A stretch of DNA of 64,000 bases from Halarchaeoplasma sp046498385 (GCA_046498385.1 JAWOAU010000011.1:1-64000), one strand, 5' to 3'; counted from the stretch's first letter, positions 52,865 to 62,058 are shown. The notes: generated from the letters alone by a model not told the origin. Numbers and translations: made by a program.

Positions 52865-53305
52865 ATGGGGGATGAAAATAAAATAGGAAATTGGGACCCG
52901 GTCATCGTCGGTTTCTGCTGTAACTGGTGCAGTTACGCCGGTGCAGATCTCGCAGGAACATCTAGAGAGCAGTACCCACCGAATATCAGGGTTATCAAGG
53001 TCATGTGCTCGGGCAGGATAAGTCCGGAATTTATTTTGAAGACGTTCCAGGAAGGGGCAGACGGCGTGCTGGTTTCTGGCTGCCATCCGGGAGATTGCCA
53101 CTACATAGAAGGGAATTACTACACTCGAAGAAGGCTGACCATCCTTTGGGATTTCCTAGATTACATGGGTATAGAACCAGAAAGACTTAAGCTATCATGG
53201 ATATCGGCAGCCGAGGGCAAAAAATTCGCAAACGTTGTTGAGGAGTTCACTGACAAGGTGAGAGAACTAGGACCGCAGAAAAAACTACGGAAAGGGGTAG
53301 AATGA
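52865..53305 (+). CDS. mvhD: MvhD/FloxD-like [2Fe-2S] subunit
   Basis: 146 residues. GFCCNWCSYAGADLAG (~16-31), VMCSGRISP and SGCHPGDCHY (~70-79) are the MvhD cysteine pattern. MvhD passes electrons from a partner (hydrogenase, formate dehydrogenase or a Flox module) to HdrA. It begins 1 nt after the hdrA stop and overlaps the next gene by four nt. The frame opens at 52841, but ATG 52865 gives the proper family start. No MvhA/G hydrogenase subunit is nearby, so the electron donor here is probably the Flox-like module that follows. Confidence 0.92.
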   Translation: MGDENKIGNWDPVIVGFCCNWCSYAGADLAGTSREQYPPNIRVIKVMCSGRISPEFILKTFQEGADGVLVSGCHPGDCHYIEGNYYTRRRLTILWDFLDYMGIEPERLKLSWISAAEGKKFANVVEEFTDKVRELGPQKKLRKGVE

Positions 53306-54186
53306 CCAGAGATTACGAAAAGATAGAAGAAGAGATAAAAGAACAGGCGAAGGAGTGGCTGGAAAACGACGACGTGAATTACCTTATAGGATATGAAAAG
53401 GGGTCCGACCCACTCATCGCGAGACCAGTCTTCATCAGAACTCCAGAAGATGCAGACAGGTTAGTATGGAATCAGGGATGCGTCAACAACCTCACGAGAT
53501 TTTTGGTCGAGAACATAAGGAAAGAGAAGGACACCACAATCGGTATAGTCGTGAAACCGTGCGACTCCAAAGCGATCGTCGAACTGATCAAGGAGAACGT
53601 TCTACCAAGAGAAAGAATGAAGATAATAGGCGTTACATGTGAAGGCATGATAGATAAGGACAAGGAAGAGGACGATACCTTGGCAGATAAGTGTCAGGTC
53701 TGTACAACTCATAATCCAGTTATAGCCGATGTTGTCTTTGGCCCCGAAGTCGAGGAAGATTTTACAGATGAATATCAAGATATACAGGACATCGAAGAGA
53801 TGGATGTTGAGGAGAGATGGGAGTACTGGGAAGATCAACTTTCCAAGTGCATACGCTGCTATGCGTGCAGAGACGTATGCCCAATGTGCTATTGTGAGGA
53901 ATGTGTTTTCGAGCGTGAGAAACCACATCGATGGCTGGACAAGAGCGTTACGAAAGAAGATAATTTTTTCTACCACATGATAAGAGCGTTGCACCTTGCG
54001 GGTCGATGTATAGACTGCGGTGAGTGCGAGAGGGTCTGTCCCATGGACATCCCTATAAGAAAGATGAACAGGATATTGGAGAAATGTGTGAAAAAGAGAT
54101 TCGATTTGAAACCAGGTATGGATGTGGATGATAAAAGTCTGTTCGGTTCTTATGATAAAGATGATCCAGAGGAGGTCATTGTATAG
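53302..54186 (+). CDS. FloxC-like iron-sulfur protein
   Basis: 294 residues. The N-terminal half has cysteine segments VKPCDSKAIVEL (~91-102), GVTCEGM and KCQVCTTHN. The C-terminal half has CIRCYACRDVCPMCYCEEC (~177-195) and CIDCGECERVCP (~234-245), for two [4Fe-4S] clusters. Position between mvhD and a sulfhydrogenase-beta-like gene matches floxC in Hdr-Flox clusters of sulfate reducers and fermenters. It probably relays electrons from the FAD subunit towards MvhD. The PCDSKA/PCDARA pair shared with the next gene shows that the two are related. Confidence 0.75.
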   Translation: MTRDYEKIEEEIKEQAKEWLENDDVNYLIGYEKGSDPLIARPVFIRTPEDADRLVWNQGCVNNLTRFLVENIRKEKDTTIGIVVKPCDSKAIVELIKENVLPRERMKIIGVTCEGMIDKDKEEDDTLADKCQVCTTHNPVIADVVFGPEVEEDFTDEYQDIQDIEEMDVEERWEYWEDQLSKCIRCYACRDVCPMCYCEECVFEREKPHRWLDKSVTKEDNFFYHMIRALHLAGRCIDCGECERVCPMDIPIRKMNRILEKCVKKRFDLKPGMDVDDKSLFGSYDKDDPEEVIV

Positions 54187-54187
54187 G

Positions 54188-55231
54188 ATGAGTGATACAG
54201 TGAATTATGTCCTAAAAAAAGAGGATTTAACTGACTTCCTGAGTTCATTTTCAGATTATAAAGTTGTTCTGCCCGTAAAAAAGGACGGAGCAGTCAAGTT
54301 TAGAACGTACGATGGCGAAGGGCCTGATTTGGAAGTTGGGCCCACACAAAAATCATGCAAAGAAGTCTTCTTCCCACAGACGGAAAAGATGTTCGACTTT
54401 AAAAGAGAAAGGAACAGATTCGTCGGGACGGAAGAAGTAAATTTTGAGCCTGAAAAAACCCTCCTATTTGGTGTAAGGCCCTGCGATGCCAGGGCGATGA
54501 CACAATTGGACAAAGTTTTCGGAGAAGACTACAGGGATAACTACTATATGGATCGAAGGGAAAAAACAACTATCATCTCCGTAGGATGTGAAGAATCCGC
54601 TAAGAACTGTTTTTGTACATCCGTGGGTGGTGGACCTCATACCGAGGAGGGCTCTGATATGCTCTGGACAGACATAGGCGACAGCTACCATGTTGAGATT
54701 CTCACCGAGAAAGGTGAGGAGATAGTCAAGAACACCGAGGATTTCTTGGACAAGGCATCCAAGGAAGATGAAAAGAAATCGGAAAAAGTGAAGGAGGATG
54801 CGGTGGATAAGATAAATAGATCACTGGATACTGATGGCCTACAGGATGCCCTAGAAGACGTGTTCGAAAACGATTACTGGGAGCAGGTAGCAGATAGGTG
54901 CATAGGCTGCGGTATCTGCACGCTATTGTGTCCTACTTGTTACTGCTTCGATATCAACGATATTATAGTTGGAGATAAGGGGTGGAGAGAACGCAACTGG
55001 GACTCTTGTCAATTCGATTATTATTCCATACACGCTTCGGGATACAACCCGAGACCCGAGAAAAAGCACAGGCTGAGAAACAGATTGTATCACAAGTACC
55101 TATATATGCCTAAGAATATCGACGTGATCGGCTGTGTTGGATGCGGGAGATGCATAACGAATTGTCCCACGGACATAGACATAATCGAGGTACTGGAACA
55201 GGTGGAGGAGGTGAGTAGCGATGGAAAATGA
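54188..55231 (+). CDS. FloxB-like (sulfhydrogenase beta/anaerobic sulfite reductase A-type) iron-sulfur protein
   Basis: 347 residues. VRPCDARAM (~97-105) and VGCEESAKNCFCTSVGGGPH (~130-149) are typical of the sulfhydrogenase beta subunit family. The C-terminal part holds CIGCGICTLLCPTCYCFD (~238-255) and CVGCGRCITNCP (~316-327), two [4Fe-4S] clusters. An acidic/lysine-rich insertion (~180-210) separates the halves. The frame opens upstream at 54122, but ATG 54188 lies 1 nt past the previous stop and ~8 nt after GAGGAGGT. It would pass electrons from the FloxA-like flavoprotein. Confidence 0.8.
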   Translation: MSDTVNYVLKKEDLTDFLSSFSDYKVVLPVKKDGAVKFRTYDGEGPDLEVGPTQKSCKEVFFPQTEKMFDFKRERNRFVGTEEVNFEPEKTLLFGVRPCDARAMTQLDKVFGEDYRDNYYMDRREKTTIISVGCEESAKNCFCTSVGGGPHTEEGSDMLWTDIGDSYHVEILTEKGEEIVKNTEDFLDKASKEDEKKSEKVKEDAVDKINRSLDTDGLQDALEDVFENDYWEQVADRCIGCGICTLLCPTCYCFDINDIIVGDKGWRERNWDSCQFDYYSIHASGYNPRPEKKHRLRNRLYHKYLYMPKNIDVIGCVGCGRCITNCPTDIDIIEVLEQVEEVSSDGK

Positions 55232-56168
55232 TTCACCATACAGACCATTCACCGCAACACTCATAGATATCAGGTTGGAGTGCGGTGGAGAAAGACCCAT
55301 AAGAACCTTTAGATTGGAAATAGATGATGAAGAAGCAAAAGAAAATTTTGATTACAAGCCAGGTCAGTTCGTGATGGTTTCCGTGTTCGGAGAAGGAGAA
55401 TCTCCATTCGCGCTGTCATCCCCCCCTACCGATGAGGTACTCGAGGTCACAGTGATGAGGGTTGGTAATGTGACAACTAGTCTCCATTCGTTGAACGTAG
55501 GAGACAAGGTAGGTATTAGAGGGCCCTACGGAAATGGTTTCCCAGTGGGGGAATGGGAAGGTAAGAACTTGGTTTTCATCGGTGCAGGTATAGGTATAGC
55601 GCCCCTTCGCTCGGTATATGGTTATGTTCTCAGTGATGAACATCGGGACAAATTTGGAGATGTGAACCTTATTTACGGTGCCAGGAGCATAAACGATATG
55701 GCTTACAAGGACCAACTAGAGGAGTTGGGCGGAAGAAACGACTTAGAGCTCTGGAGATGCATAGATTGGAACTTCGGTGAAGAAGGCATCATCAAAGAGT
55801 GTGCTGAAGAGGGATGGGAACCGGTCGATCTAGATTATAAGGAAGAGACGAGGACTTGTTCACTCGATAACTGCTACACTGCGTTCGTTCCAGAGCTGGT
55901 GAGAATCGTAGAACCGGATCCCGAGAACACCATAGCACTTACATGCGGTCCACCCATAGCTATCAAACTCACCCTAAAAGCCTTGATGGATTTGGGTTGG
56001 CAGCCTTCAAATGTTTACACTACTTTGGAGAACCGGATGAAATGCGGTATAGGTAAATGCGGCCGGTGCAACATAGGGAACAAGTACGTTTGTAAGGATG
56101 GGCCAGTCTTCAATTATGAAGAGCTGATGGAGATGAAACCGGAGAACGAAGTCACCGAGGAGGCCTAG
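55221..56168 (+). CDS. FloxA-like FAD/NAD(P)H-binding subunit
   Basis: 315 residues of the ferredoxin-NADP reductase superfamily. FAD-binding PGQFVMVSVFGEGESPFALSS is at ~51-71, NAD(P)-binding GAGIGIAPLRSV at ~120-131 and TCGPP at ~241-245. A [2Fe-2S] set CGIGKCGRCNIG ... C closes the chain (~275-291), as in dihydroorotate dehydrogenase B and sulfhydrogenase gamma. It is the likely entry or exit point for NAD(P)H in the Hdr complex. The start overlaps the preceding gene by 11 nt with a strong GGAGGTG RBS. An unusual ~50-residue insertion (about 175-225) lies between the NAD motifs. Confidence 0.85.
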   Translation: MENDSPYRPFTATLIDIRLECGGERPIRTFRLEIDDEEAKENFDYKPGQFVMVSVFGEGESPFALSSPPTDEVLEVTVMRVGNVTTSLHSLNVGDKVGIRGPYGNGFPVGEWEGKNLVFIGAGIGIAPLRSVYGYVLSDEHRDKFGDVNLIYGARSINDMAYKDQLEELGGRNDLELWRCIDWNFGEEGIIKECAEEGWEPVDLDYKEETRTCSLDNCYTAFVPELVRIVEPDPENTIALTCGPPIAIKLTLKALMDLGWQPSNVYTTLENRMKCGIGKCGRCNIGNKYVCKDGPVFNYEELMEMKPENEVTEEA

Positions 56169-56181
56169 GGGTTGAATTAAC

Positions 56182-56568
56182 ATGAAAGTGAAAAGAGATA
56201 AGGAATTTCTTGATAAAGTAGAAGAACTGTCAGGACAGTCAGTCACTTCTTGTATCCGATGCGGGACTTGTTCTGCTGGATGTCCTTTTGTGGAGGAAAT
56301 GGACGAACTACCAGAGAGAGTATTCGAAAGGATAATCCTCGGTGACAAAGAAGGGGTGTTGGAGAGGAACACCATGTGGATATGTGCAGCGTGCTTCCAG
56401 TGCAGCGTGAGATGCCCGAGGGATATCGATATCGCCAAGATCATGGAAGCAGTAAGACAGATCACGTTAAGAAAAAACATCGATAAAGTAGATTTAGATC
56501 ATGTGGAAAATATGGCTGAACTACCGCAGCTCGCTGTAGTTGGCTGCTTCAGGAAGGAGACTGGATAA
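56182..56568 (+). CDS. hdrC: Heterodisulfide reductase subunit C-like protein
   Basis: 128 residues with two [4Fe-4S] motifs, CIRCGTCSAGCP (~24-35) and CAACFQCSVRCP (~69-80), and the helix LERNTMWICAACFQCS typical of HdrC. HdrC links HdrA to the catalytic HdrB. It lies 13 nt after the FloxA-like gene and 1 nt before hdrB. No membrane anchor is encoded, so the complex is soluble, unlike HdrDE. Confidence 0.92.
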   Translation: MKVKRDKEFLDKVEELSGQSVTSCIRCGTCSAGCPFVEEMDELPERVFERIILGDKEGVLERNTMWICAACFQCSVRCPRDIDIAKIMEAVRQITLRKNIDKVDLDHVENMAELPQLAVVGCFRKETG

Positions 56569-56569
56569 C

Positions 56570-57424
56570 ATGGACGGGGATGCACTGTTGTACTATCCAG
56601 GATGTACGCTAAAGACAAAGGCCAGCGATTACGAACAGAGCGCTATGGCGGTCATGGAAGCTCTGGGGAAACCGTTGGTCGAGATGGATAACTGGTACTG
56701 TTGTGGAGCCGTCCAATCGTTGACCACCGATGATATCATGCACCAGATCGCACCGATAAGAACAATGTGCTGTGCACAGGAACAGGGTGAGAAAGAAGTC
56801 ATCACGCTGTGTGATATGTGCTACAACGTTCTAAAACAGGCTAACGAGAGGATGAAGGATAAACCGGATGACCTGGAAACAATGAACGAGTTCCTGACCG
56901 AGGATTCGGATTACGAAGGTAACGTAGATGTAAAACACCTTTTCCAGATATTGATCGATATGAAGGACGAGATCAAGAAGCGGGTTACCAAACCATTGGA
57001 TAATCTAAAAGTGGCTACTTACTACGGCTGCATGCTGTTAAGACCGGACATTGTCGCCATCGACGGCCCTGAGAACCCGACTATCATGGGAGATCTGCTG
57101 GAGTGCACTGGTGCACAGGTGATCAGAACCCCGAAGAGGACAGAATGCTGTGGATCGTATCACACGGTAAACAGGAGCGATATCGTTGAAAAGAGGGTGG
57201 AAGATATCGTGGGCAGGGCCGTGGAGGAGGGGGCAGAAGCCATCGTGCTTTCGTGCCCCTTGTGCCAGTTCAACCTTGACTTTCACCAAAGGGCTACCGA
57301 ATACGAGATACCGGTCTTTTACCTGACCGAACTGATAACCCTCTCATTTGGATTGGATGTAGAGATGAAGAAACATAAGGTCGACCCGAAAAAATTACTA
57401 AAGGATAAGGATATTTTGGAGTGA
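56570..57424 (+). CDS. hdrB: Heterodisulfide reductase subunit B-like protein
   Basis: 284 residues with two complete CCG cysteine motifs. The first has YYPGC (~8-12), WYCCGA (~43-48) and LCDMC (~81-85). The second has YYGC (~147-150), ECCGSYH (~188-194) and SCPLC (~230-234). In HdrB these hold two non-cubane [4Fe-4S] clusters that reduce a disulfide such as CoM-S-S-CoB. Both sets are intact, so disulfide chemistry is expected; the natural disulfide is unknown here. ATG 56570 is 1 nt after the hdrC stop; the frame is open 30 nt further back inside hdrC. Confidence 0.92.
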   Translation: MDGDALLYYPGCTLKTKASDYEQSAMAVMEALGKPLVEMDNWYCCGAVQSLTTDDIMHQIAPIRTMCCAQEQGEKEVITLCDMCYNVLKQANERMKDKPDDLETMNEFLTEDSDYEGNVDVKHLFQILIDMKDEIKKRVTKPLDNLKVATYYGCMLLRPDIVAIDGPENPTIMGDLLECTGAQVIRTPKRTECCGSYHTVNRSDIVEKRVEDIVGRAVEEGAEAIVLSCPLCQFNLDFHQRATEYEIPVFYLTELITLSFGLDVEMKKHKVDPKKLLKDKDILE

Positions 57425-57431
57425 GATTGGT

Positions 57432-58148
57432 ATGCCTGAAGATGAAGAGAAAGATAAAGAAGAGGAAGAAAATCTAATCGACATATACGTCATGGGTAAG
57501 AGGTACAAAGTACCCGAAGGACTCACTATCATGACTGCGCTCGAGTATGCAGGATACAAGTTCGTACGTGGATGTGGTTGCAGAGGAGGTTTCTGCGGAG
57601 CGTGTGCCACGGTCTACAGGAGTAAGGACGAGTACAAGTTGAAGATGGATTTAGCGTGTCAAACGGCAGTCGAGGAGGGAATGTTCTTGGTGCAGCTACC
57701 CTTCGTTCCTGGTGTCAGGGAAGAATATGACATCGATGAAGTGAATCCTGAGAAAAGGGACAACGTGATGTTGGAGTACTATCCTGAGATCGCCAGGTGC
57801 GTATCCTGCAATACCTGCACAAAATCTTGTCCACAAGATATCGAAGTGATGGATTACGTACAGGCAGCGCTACGAGGGGATATCGAAAGATGTGCAGATC
57901 TATCGTTCGATTGTATCCAATGCGGTTTATGCTCTATAAGATGTCCCGCAGATATCAAACATTATCATCTCGCACAGCTTGCTAGGAGGATAACTGGCAA
58001 GTATATTGACAAGGACAGTGAAGAACTTGAGAAGAGGGTTAAAGAGATCGAGGAAGGAAAGTTCGATAAAGATTTCGAAAAATTGGTCAACATGAGCGAA
58101 GAGGAGTTGAAGAAAGCCTATGACGAGAGAAAATTCGAAAAGGAGTGA
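57432..58148 (+). CDS. Fumarate reductase/succinate dehydrogenase iron-sulfur subunit (TfrB N-terminal-like)
   Basis: 238 residues. A plant-type [2Fe-2S] set, GCGCRGGFCGAC (~54-65) plus a distant C (~83), is followed by two [4Fe-4S] motifs, CVSCNTCTKSCP (~122-133) and CIQCGLCSIRCP (~158-169), and a charged coiled tail. This matches the N-terminal part of methanogen thiol:fumarate reductase TfrB. It lacks the CCG (HdrB-like) C-terminal domain of TfrB; that function may be supplied by hdrB just upstream. It overlaps the flavoprotein subunit frame by 4 nt if the GTG at 58145 were used. No membrane anchor gene follows, so the enzyme is probably soluble. Confidence 0.85.
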   Translation: MPEDEEKDKEEEENLIDIYVMGKRYKVPEGLTIMTALEYAGYKFVRGCGCRGGFCGACATVYRSKDEYKLKMDLACQTAVEEGMFLVQLPFVPGVREEYDIDEVNPEKRDNVMLEYYPEIARCVSCNTCTKSCPQDIEVMDYVQAALRGDIERCADLSFDCIQCGLCSIRCPADIKHYHLAQLARRITGKYIDKDSEELEKRVKEIEEGKFDKDFEKLVNMSEEELKKAYDERKFEKE

Positions 58149-58153
58149 TCACG

Positions 58154-59806
58154 ATGGCTGACGGTTATCCAGAATATATGAGAAAATCCATTGAAAAAGT
58201 AGAAAAAACGAGACCTGATAGGATCGGTAAGACCTTCGAAAGGATGTCAGCTGAACAGGCTGATGAGACGCTTCATAACTTCCATCCCGATTATAGAGAA
58301 GGTGGAAAAAGAGAAATTAAAATAGGGCCCAGTAAGGGTGAGATCGGTCCGACAGAACTTGTAGATCTCCTGGAGGCTCACAGCCTCATCGCCCCTTCTG
58401 ATATAGATCTGTCACAGGTAGATCACGATGTCGATATACTGGTCATCGGAGGCGGGGGTGCAGGTACAGTTTCAGCTCTCTGGGCTGTAAAAGAAGGCAT
58501 CAAACCGGAGAATATACTAATATCTACAAAACTCAGACACGGTGATGCAAACAGCATGATGGCACAAGGAGGGATTCAAGCTGCTGATAAGAAAGATGAT
58601 TCACCTGTACAGCATTACTTAGATGCCATGGGAGGAGGGCACTACACGAACAAACCCGAACTAGTAAAGATACTGACCAGAGATGCACCGAAGATAATCC
58701 ACTGGCACGAAGAACTTGGAGTGATGTACGATAGGGACGAAGATGGTAATTTTATCGAATTGCCCGGTGGTGGAACATCTAGGTACAGATTACACTCTGC
58801 TAGAGATTATACCGGTCTTGAACTGATGAGGGTCATCAGGGATGAAGCTAGGAATTTAGAGATTCCTGTATTGGAGTTCACCCCAGCGGTAGAACTCCTT
58901 AAGGATGATAAAGGTCAGGTGGCCGGTGCGATCCTGATGAATTTGGAGACCAATGAATACTACGTCGTCAAAGCAAAGTCAACAGTTATGGCAACTGGTG
59001 GTTTCGGTAGACTGCACATACAATCATATCCTACGACAAACCATTATGGCGCCACCGGAGATGGTCTCATAATGGGCTACAAAGCTGGCATCCCCTTGAG
59101 AGATATGGACAGCGTTCAATATCATCCAACTGGTGCAGCTTATCCAGACCAGATAGTAGGGCTTCTTGTTACAGAAAAGGTTAGAAGTCTAGGTGGTCAA
59201 CCAGTGAATAAACACGGAGAACTGTTCGTGAATCCTCTCGAACCTAGGGATATCGAAGCATCTGCACTTATCAGGGAATGCTACGGAAGAGATAACGGTG
59301 TAACAACACCTACGGGGATGAAAGGTGTCTGGCTTGATGCTCCGTTGATAGATGAGATCAAGGGTGAAGGAACGGTAGCTGAAAGGCTCCCCGCTATGGT
59401 AAGACAGTATGAGAGGTTCGGAATCGACATGACAAAGGATCCAATATTGGTATTTCCCACACTTCACTATCAAAACGGCGGTTTAGTGATCGATACAAAC
59501 GCATCTACACCTGTACCAGGATTGTTTGCTGGTGGTGAGGTAGAAGGTGGTGTCCACGGGAAGAACAGACTGATGGGTAATTCTCTGTTGGACTACAGCG
59601 TATTCGGTAGGATAGCAGGTATCAGTGCTGCTAAGCACGTTAAGAAAGCAAAGATTGGTAAGCTGAGCCTCCAACACATAACGGATTACGAAAAAGAGAT
59701 GGAGAAGAACGGGATAAAAACGGATAGAGAATCGCCTATGCTTCTGCCGGAGTACAGAGGTAAGAGAGTATTAGAAAGGCACCTCGATGTAGAGGTGACC
59801 CTGTAG
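58154..59806 (+). CDS. Fumarate reductase/succinate dehydrogenase flavoprotein subunit (TfrA-like)
   Basis: 550 residues. After an ~85-residue N-terminal extension, the FAD domain starts ILVIGGGGAGTVSAL (~94-108). RHGDANSMMAQGGIQAAD (~125-142) corresponds to the FAD-contact region. HPTGAAY (~317) and RLMGNSLLDYSVFGR (~473-487) are the catalytic and FAD-binding landmarks of SdhA/FrdA/TfrA. It interconverts fumarate and succinate. The short C-terminus (ends DVEVTL) lacks the longer SdhA tail. ATG 58154 is preferred over the GTG at 58145, with AAGGAGTGATC just upstream. It forms a two-subunit soluble enzyme with the preceding gene. Confidence 0.88.
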   Translation: MADGYPEYMRKSIEKVEKTRPDRIGKTFERMSAEQADETLHNFHPDYREGGKREIKIGPSKGEIGPTELVDLLEAHSLIAPSDIDLSQVDHDVDILVIGGGGAGTVSALWAVKEGIKPENILISTKLRHGDANSMMAQGGIQAADKKDDSPVQHYLDAMGGGHYTNKPELVKILTRDAPKIIHWHEELGVMYDRDEDGNFIELPGGGTSRYRLHSARDYTGLELMRVIRDEARNLEIPVLEFTPAVELLKDDKGQVAGAILMNLETNEYYVVKAKSTVMATGGFGRLHIQSYPTTNHYGATGDGLIMGYKAGIPLRDMDSVQYHPTGAAYPDQIVGLLVTEKVRSLGGQPVNKHGELFVNPLEPRDIEASALIRECYGRDNGVTTPTGMKGVWLDAPLIDEIKGEGTVAERLPAMVRQYERFGIDMTKDPILVFPTLHYQNGGLVIDTNASTPVPGLFAGGEVEGGVHGKNRLMGNSLLDYSVFGRIAGISAAKHVKKAKIGKLSLQHITDYEKEMEKNGIKTDRESPMLLPEYRGKRVLERHLDVEVTL

Positions 59807-59817
59807 GGTTGACACTG

Positions 59818-60027
59818 ATGATAGAAGTAAATGAGGATTACTGTAAAGGATGCAACCTGTGCATATTGTTCTGCCCTAGGGATGCACTCGAGGAGAGTGA
59901 AGAATTGAACAAAAAAGGAGTTCATCAACCAGTGGAGATAGAAGGTAGATGCAACAACTGCAGATTGTGTGAATTGATATGTCCGGACTTTGCTATTACG
60001 GTTGTTGAGGATGAAGAAGATGAATGA
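59818..60027 (+). CDS. 2-oxoacid:ferredoxin oxidoreductase delta (ferredoxin) subunit, second copy
   Basis: 69 residues with CKGCNLCILFCP (~9-20) and CNNCRLCELICP (~42-53), two [4Fe-4S] clusters, and an acidic tail. It heads the second D-A-B-C set. A TTG at 59809 is in frame, but ATG 59818 gives the family start. It is 16 residues shorter than the copy at 25.5 kb, lacking its N-terminal lead. It overlaps the alpha gene by 8 nt. Confidence 0.88.
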   Translation: MIEVNEDYCKGCNLCILFCPRDALEESEELNKKGVHQPVEIEGRCNNCRLCELICPDFAITVVEDEEDE

Positions 60028-61183
60028 AGAAGATTTCGACTTAGAGAAGGTAAAAAAGGTATTGGGTGCCAAGCAGCAGTTCATCCACGGCGATGCAGCC
60101 GTTTGCTACGGTGCACTATTGGCGGGGTGCACTTTCTTCGGCGGATATCCCATAACACCGGCTTCTGAGATAGCCGAGATGATGTCAAGACTGCTACCCA
60201 AGGTCAGTGGTAGATATATCCAGATGGAGGACGAGTTGGCGAGTATGGCATCGATCATCGGATCTTCGTGGACAGGTGCCAAAGCCATGACTGCAACCAG
60301 TGGACCCGGTTTTTCCCTTATGCAGGAGAATATAGGTTTCGCTGCTATGAGTGAAACACCAGTTGTTGTTGCTAATGTTCAAAGATCGGGGCCGTCTACA
60401 GGTCAGCCTACGTTGGGGGCACAGGGAGATGTCATGCAGGGCAGGTACGGCTCTCACGGTGATTATCATCCCATAGTTTTATCTCCTAACACTATCCAAG
60501 AGACCGTAGAATTAACGATCAGAAGTTTCAATCTTGCAGAGGAGTACAGGACACCTGTTTTCTTGTTCATTAGTGCCGATTTGGGCCACATGAGAGAGAT
60601 GATAGAGATACCAGATGAAGTAGACCTATTTTACAGGAAGGAACCTAAGGTCCGTCCGGATGAGTATATACCCTTCGGAGAAGGTAATTACGGTAAGAAG
60701 AAAGTCCCTGAATTCGCCCCGTTCGGCACAGGGTACAGAACTTACGTTACTGGTTTGACACACGATGAACACGGATTCCCTGCAACGGATGACCAAGAAG
60801 ATCACGACAAGCTGATTCGAAGACAGATGGAGAAGGTCACCGATGATAGGGAGATATTAACGGATATCGAAGAGAGAAACATCGATGATGCAGATATAGC
60901 TATACTATCATACGGTATAGCTAGCAGGAGTGCGTTAGGTGCGGTTAACAAAGCGAGGAGACAAGGCAACAAGGTGGGCTATTTTAGGCTTAAAACACTT
61001 TGGCCGTTCCCTATAAAAGCTGTAGAAGAGCTTTCAACAAAAGTAGACAAGATAGTTGTTGCGGAGATGAATACAGGCATGCTGTATCATAAAGTCAACG
61101 AATACGCTGATTGCAAGGTCGTTCTTGCCAGTGAGATCGGTGGAGAACTACACAAACCCGACGAGATATTGGAGGTGATCTGA
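60020..61183 (+). CDS. korA: 2-oxoacid:ferredoxin oxidoreductase alpha subunit, second copy
   Basis: 387 residues, clearly homologous along its length to the alpha subunit at 25.8 kb. Shared blocks include GCTFFGGYPITPASEI, MEDELASMASIIGSSW, SGPGFSLM and GPSTGQPT. The clustering with a fumarate reductase/succinate dehydrogenase pair makes 2-oxoglutarate the most likely substrate of this copy (inferred). ATG 60020 follows GAGG by 9 nt; ATG 60011 is also possible. Confidence 0.88.
   Translation: MNEEDFDLEKVKKVLGAKQQFIHGDAAVCYGALLAGCTFFGGYPITPASEIAEMMSRLLPKVSGRYIQMEDELASMASIIGSSWTGAKAMTATSGPGFSLMQENIGFAAMSETPVVVANVQRSGPSTGQPTLGAQGDVMQGRYGSHGDYHPIVLSPNTIQETVELTIRSFNLAEEYRTPVFLFISADLGHMREMIEIPDEVDLFYRKEPKVRPDEYIPFGEGNYGKKKVPEFAPFGTGYRTYVTGLTHDEHGFPATDDQEDHDKLIRRQMEKVTDDREILTDIEERNIDDADIAILSYGIASRSALGAVNKARRQGNKVGYFRLKTLWPFPIKAVEELSTKVDKIVVAEMNTGMLYHKVNEYADCKVVLASEIGGELHKPDEILEVI
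61171..61180 (+). promoter_or_regulatory. Full-length Shine-Dalgarno GGAGGTGATC
   Basis: Ten bases exactly complementary to the usual archaeal 16S rRNA 3' end, 5 nt before the ATG of the second korB. It shows the anti-Shine-Dalgarno pairing this genome uses and supports start choices elsewhere in the window. Confidence 0.7.
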
Positions 61184-61185
61184 AG

Positions 61186-62058
61186 ATGGTTTCAGAGAAT
61201 AAAACTAAGAACGTAGACGTAGCTAGCGGTGAAAAGATAAGGGAAAAATACCTGAGAAAGGAGATGATGCCGCATATATTCTGCAACGGATGCGGTCTAG
61301 GTAATGTACTGGATTACACACTCTGGGCCATAGAAAAGGAAGGCCTCGATATGGATAACACGGTCTTCCTATCCGGCATCGGCTGCTCTTCCAGGATACC
61401 GGGCTATGTGAAAGTCGATGCACTTCACACGACTCACGGCAGAGCACTAGCATTTGCTACTGGGGTCAAAGTAACAAATCCAGAGCTGAGCGTAGTCGTT
61501 TTCACCGGCGATGGTGATTGCATCGGTATAGGTGGAAATCACTTCATCCACGCCGTTAGAAGAAATATCGATCTGACCGTTATAGTGGTCAACAATTTCA
61601 TCTATGGGATGACTGGAGGACAGGTTGCTCCGACGACGCCCGAAGGAGATTATGCAACTACTGCACCTTACGGTTGTATCGAACCCCCATTCGATATAAG
61701 CAAGATGGCGATTGCAGCTGGGGCATCATACGTTGCTAGATGGCCTGTTAACCGACCTAATCAACCAATCAACTCTATACGTCAGGGGCTTCAGAATAAA
61801 GGGTTCAGCTTAATCGAGATGCTTTCACCATGTACGACAGCATACGGAAGGCGTAACAAATTCAGAGAGATCAAGGACCTTTGGAATCACTACGAAGAGA
61901 TAACTATACTTACTGAAGATTACGATATGATCATGAAGTATGGTAGTGAAGAAGAGAAGAAGGAGATCAAAGATAAGATAAAAATCGGGGTGCTGCACAA
62001 CGAGAGTAAGATATCTTTAGGTGAAAGGTACGAAGAACTATTGGAGAGATTTAAATGA
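61186..62058 (+). CDS. korB: 2-oxoacid:ferredoxin oxidoreductase beta subunit, second copy
   Basis: 290 residues. FCNGCGLGNVLDY (~29-41; here N replaces the usual P of CPGCG), SGIGCSSRI, HGRALAFATG and the ThDP motif GDGDCIGIGGNHFIHA with NNFIYGMTGGQ. A full ten-base Shine-Dalgarno, GGAGGTGATC, ends 5 nt before the ATG. The start follows the alpha stop by 2 nt. The CNGCG variant is a visible difference from the copy at 27 kb. Confidence 0.9.
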   Translation: MVSENKTKNVDVASGEKIREKYLRKEMMPHIFCNGCGLGNVLDYTLWAIEKEGLDMDNTVFLSGIGCSSRIPGYVKVDALHTTHGRALAFATGVKVTNPELSVVVFTGDGDCIGIGGNHFIHAVRRNIDLTVIVVNNFIYGMTGGQVAPTTPEGDYATTAPYGCIEPPFDISKMAIAAGASYVARWPVNRPNQPINSIRQGLQNKGFSLIEMLSPCTTAYGRRNKFREIKDLWNHYEEITILTEDYDMIMKYGSEEEKKEIKDKIKIGVLHNESKISLGERYEELLERFK

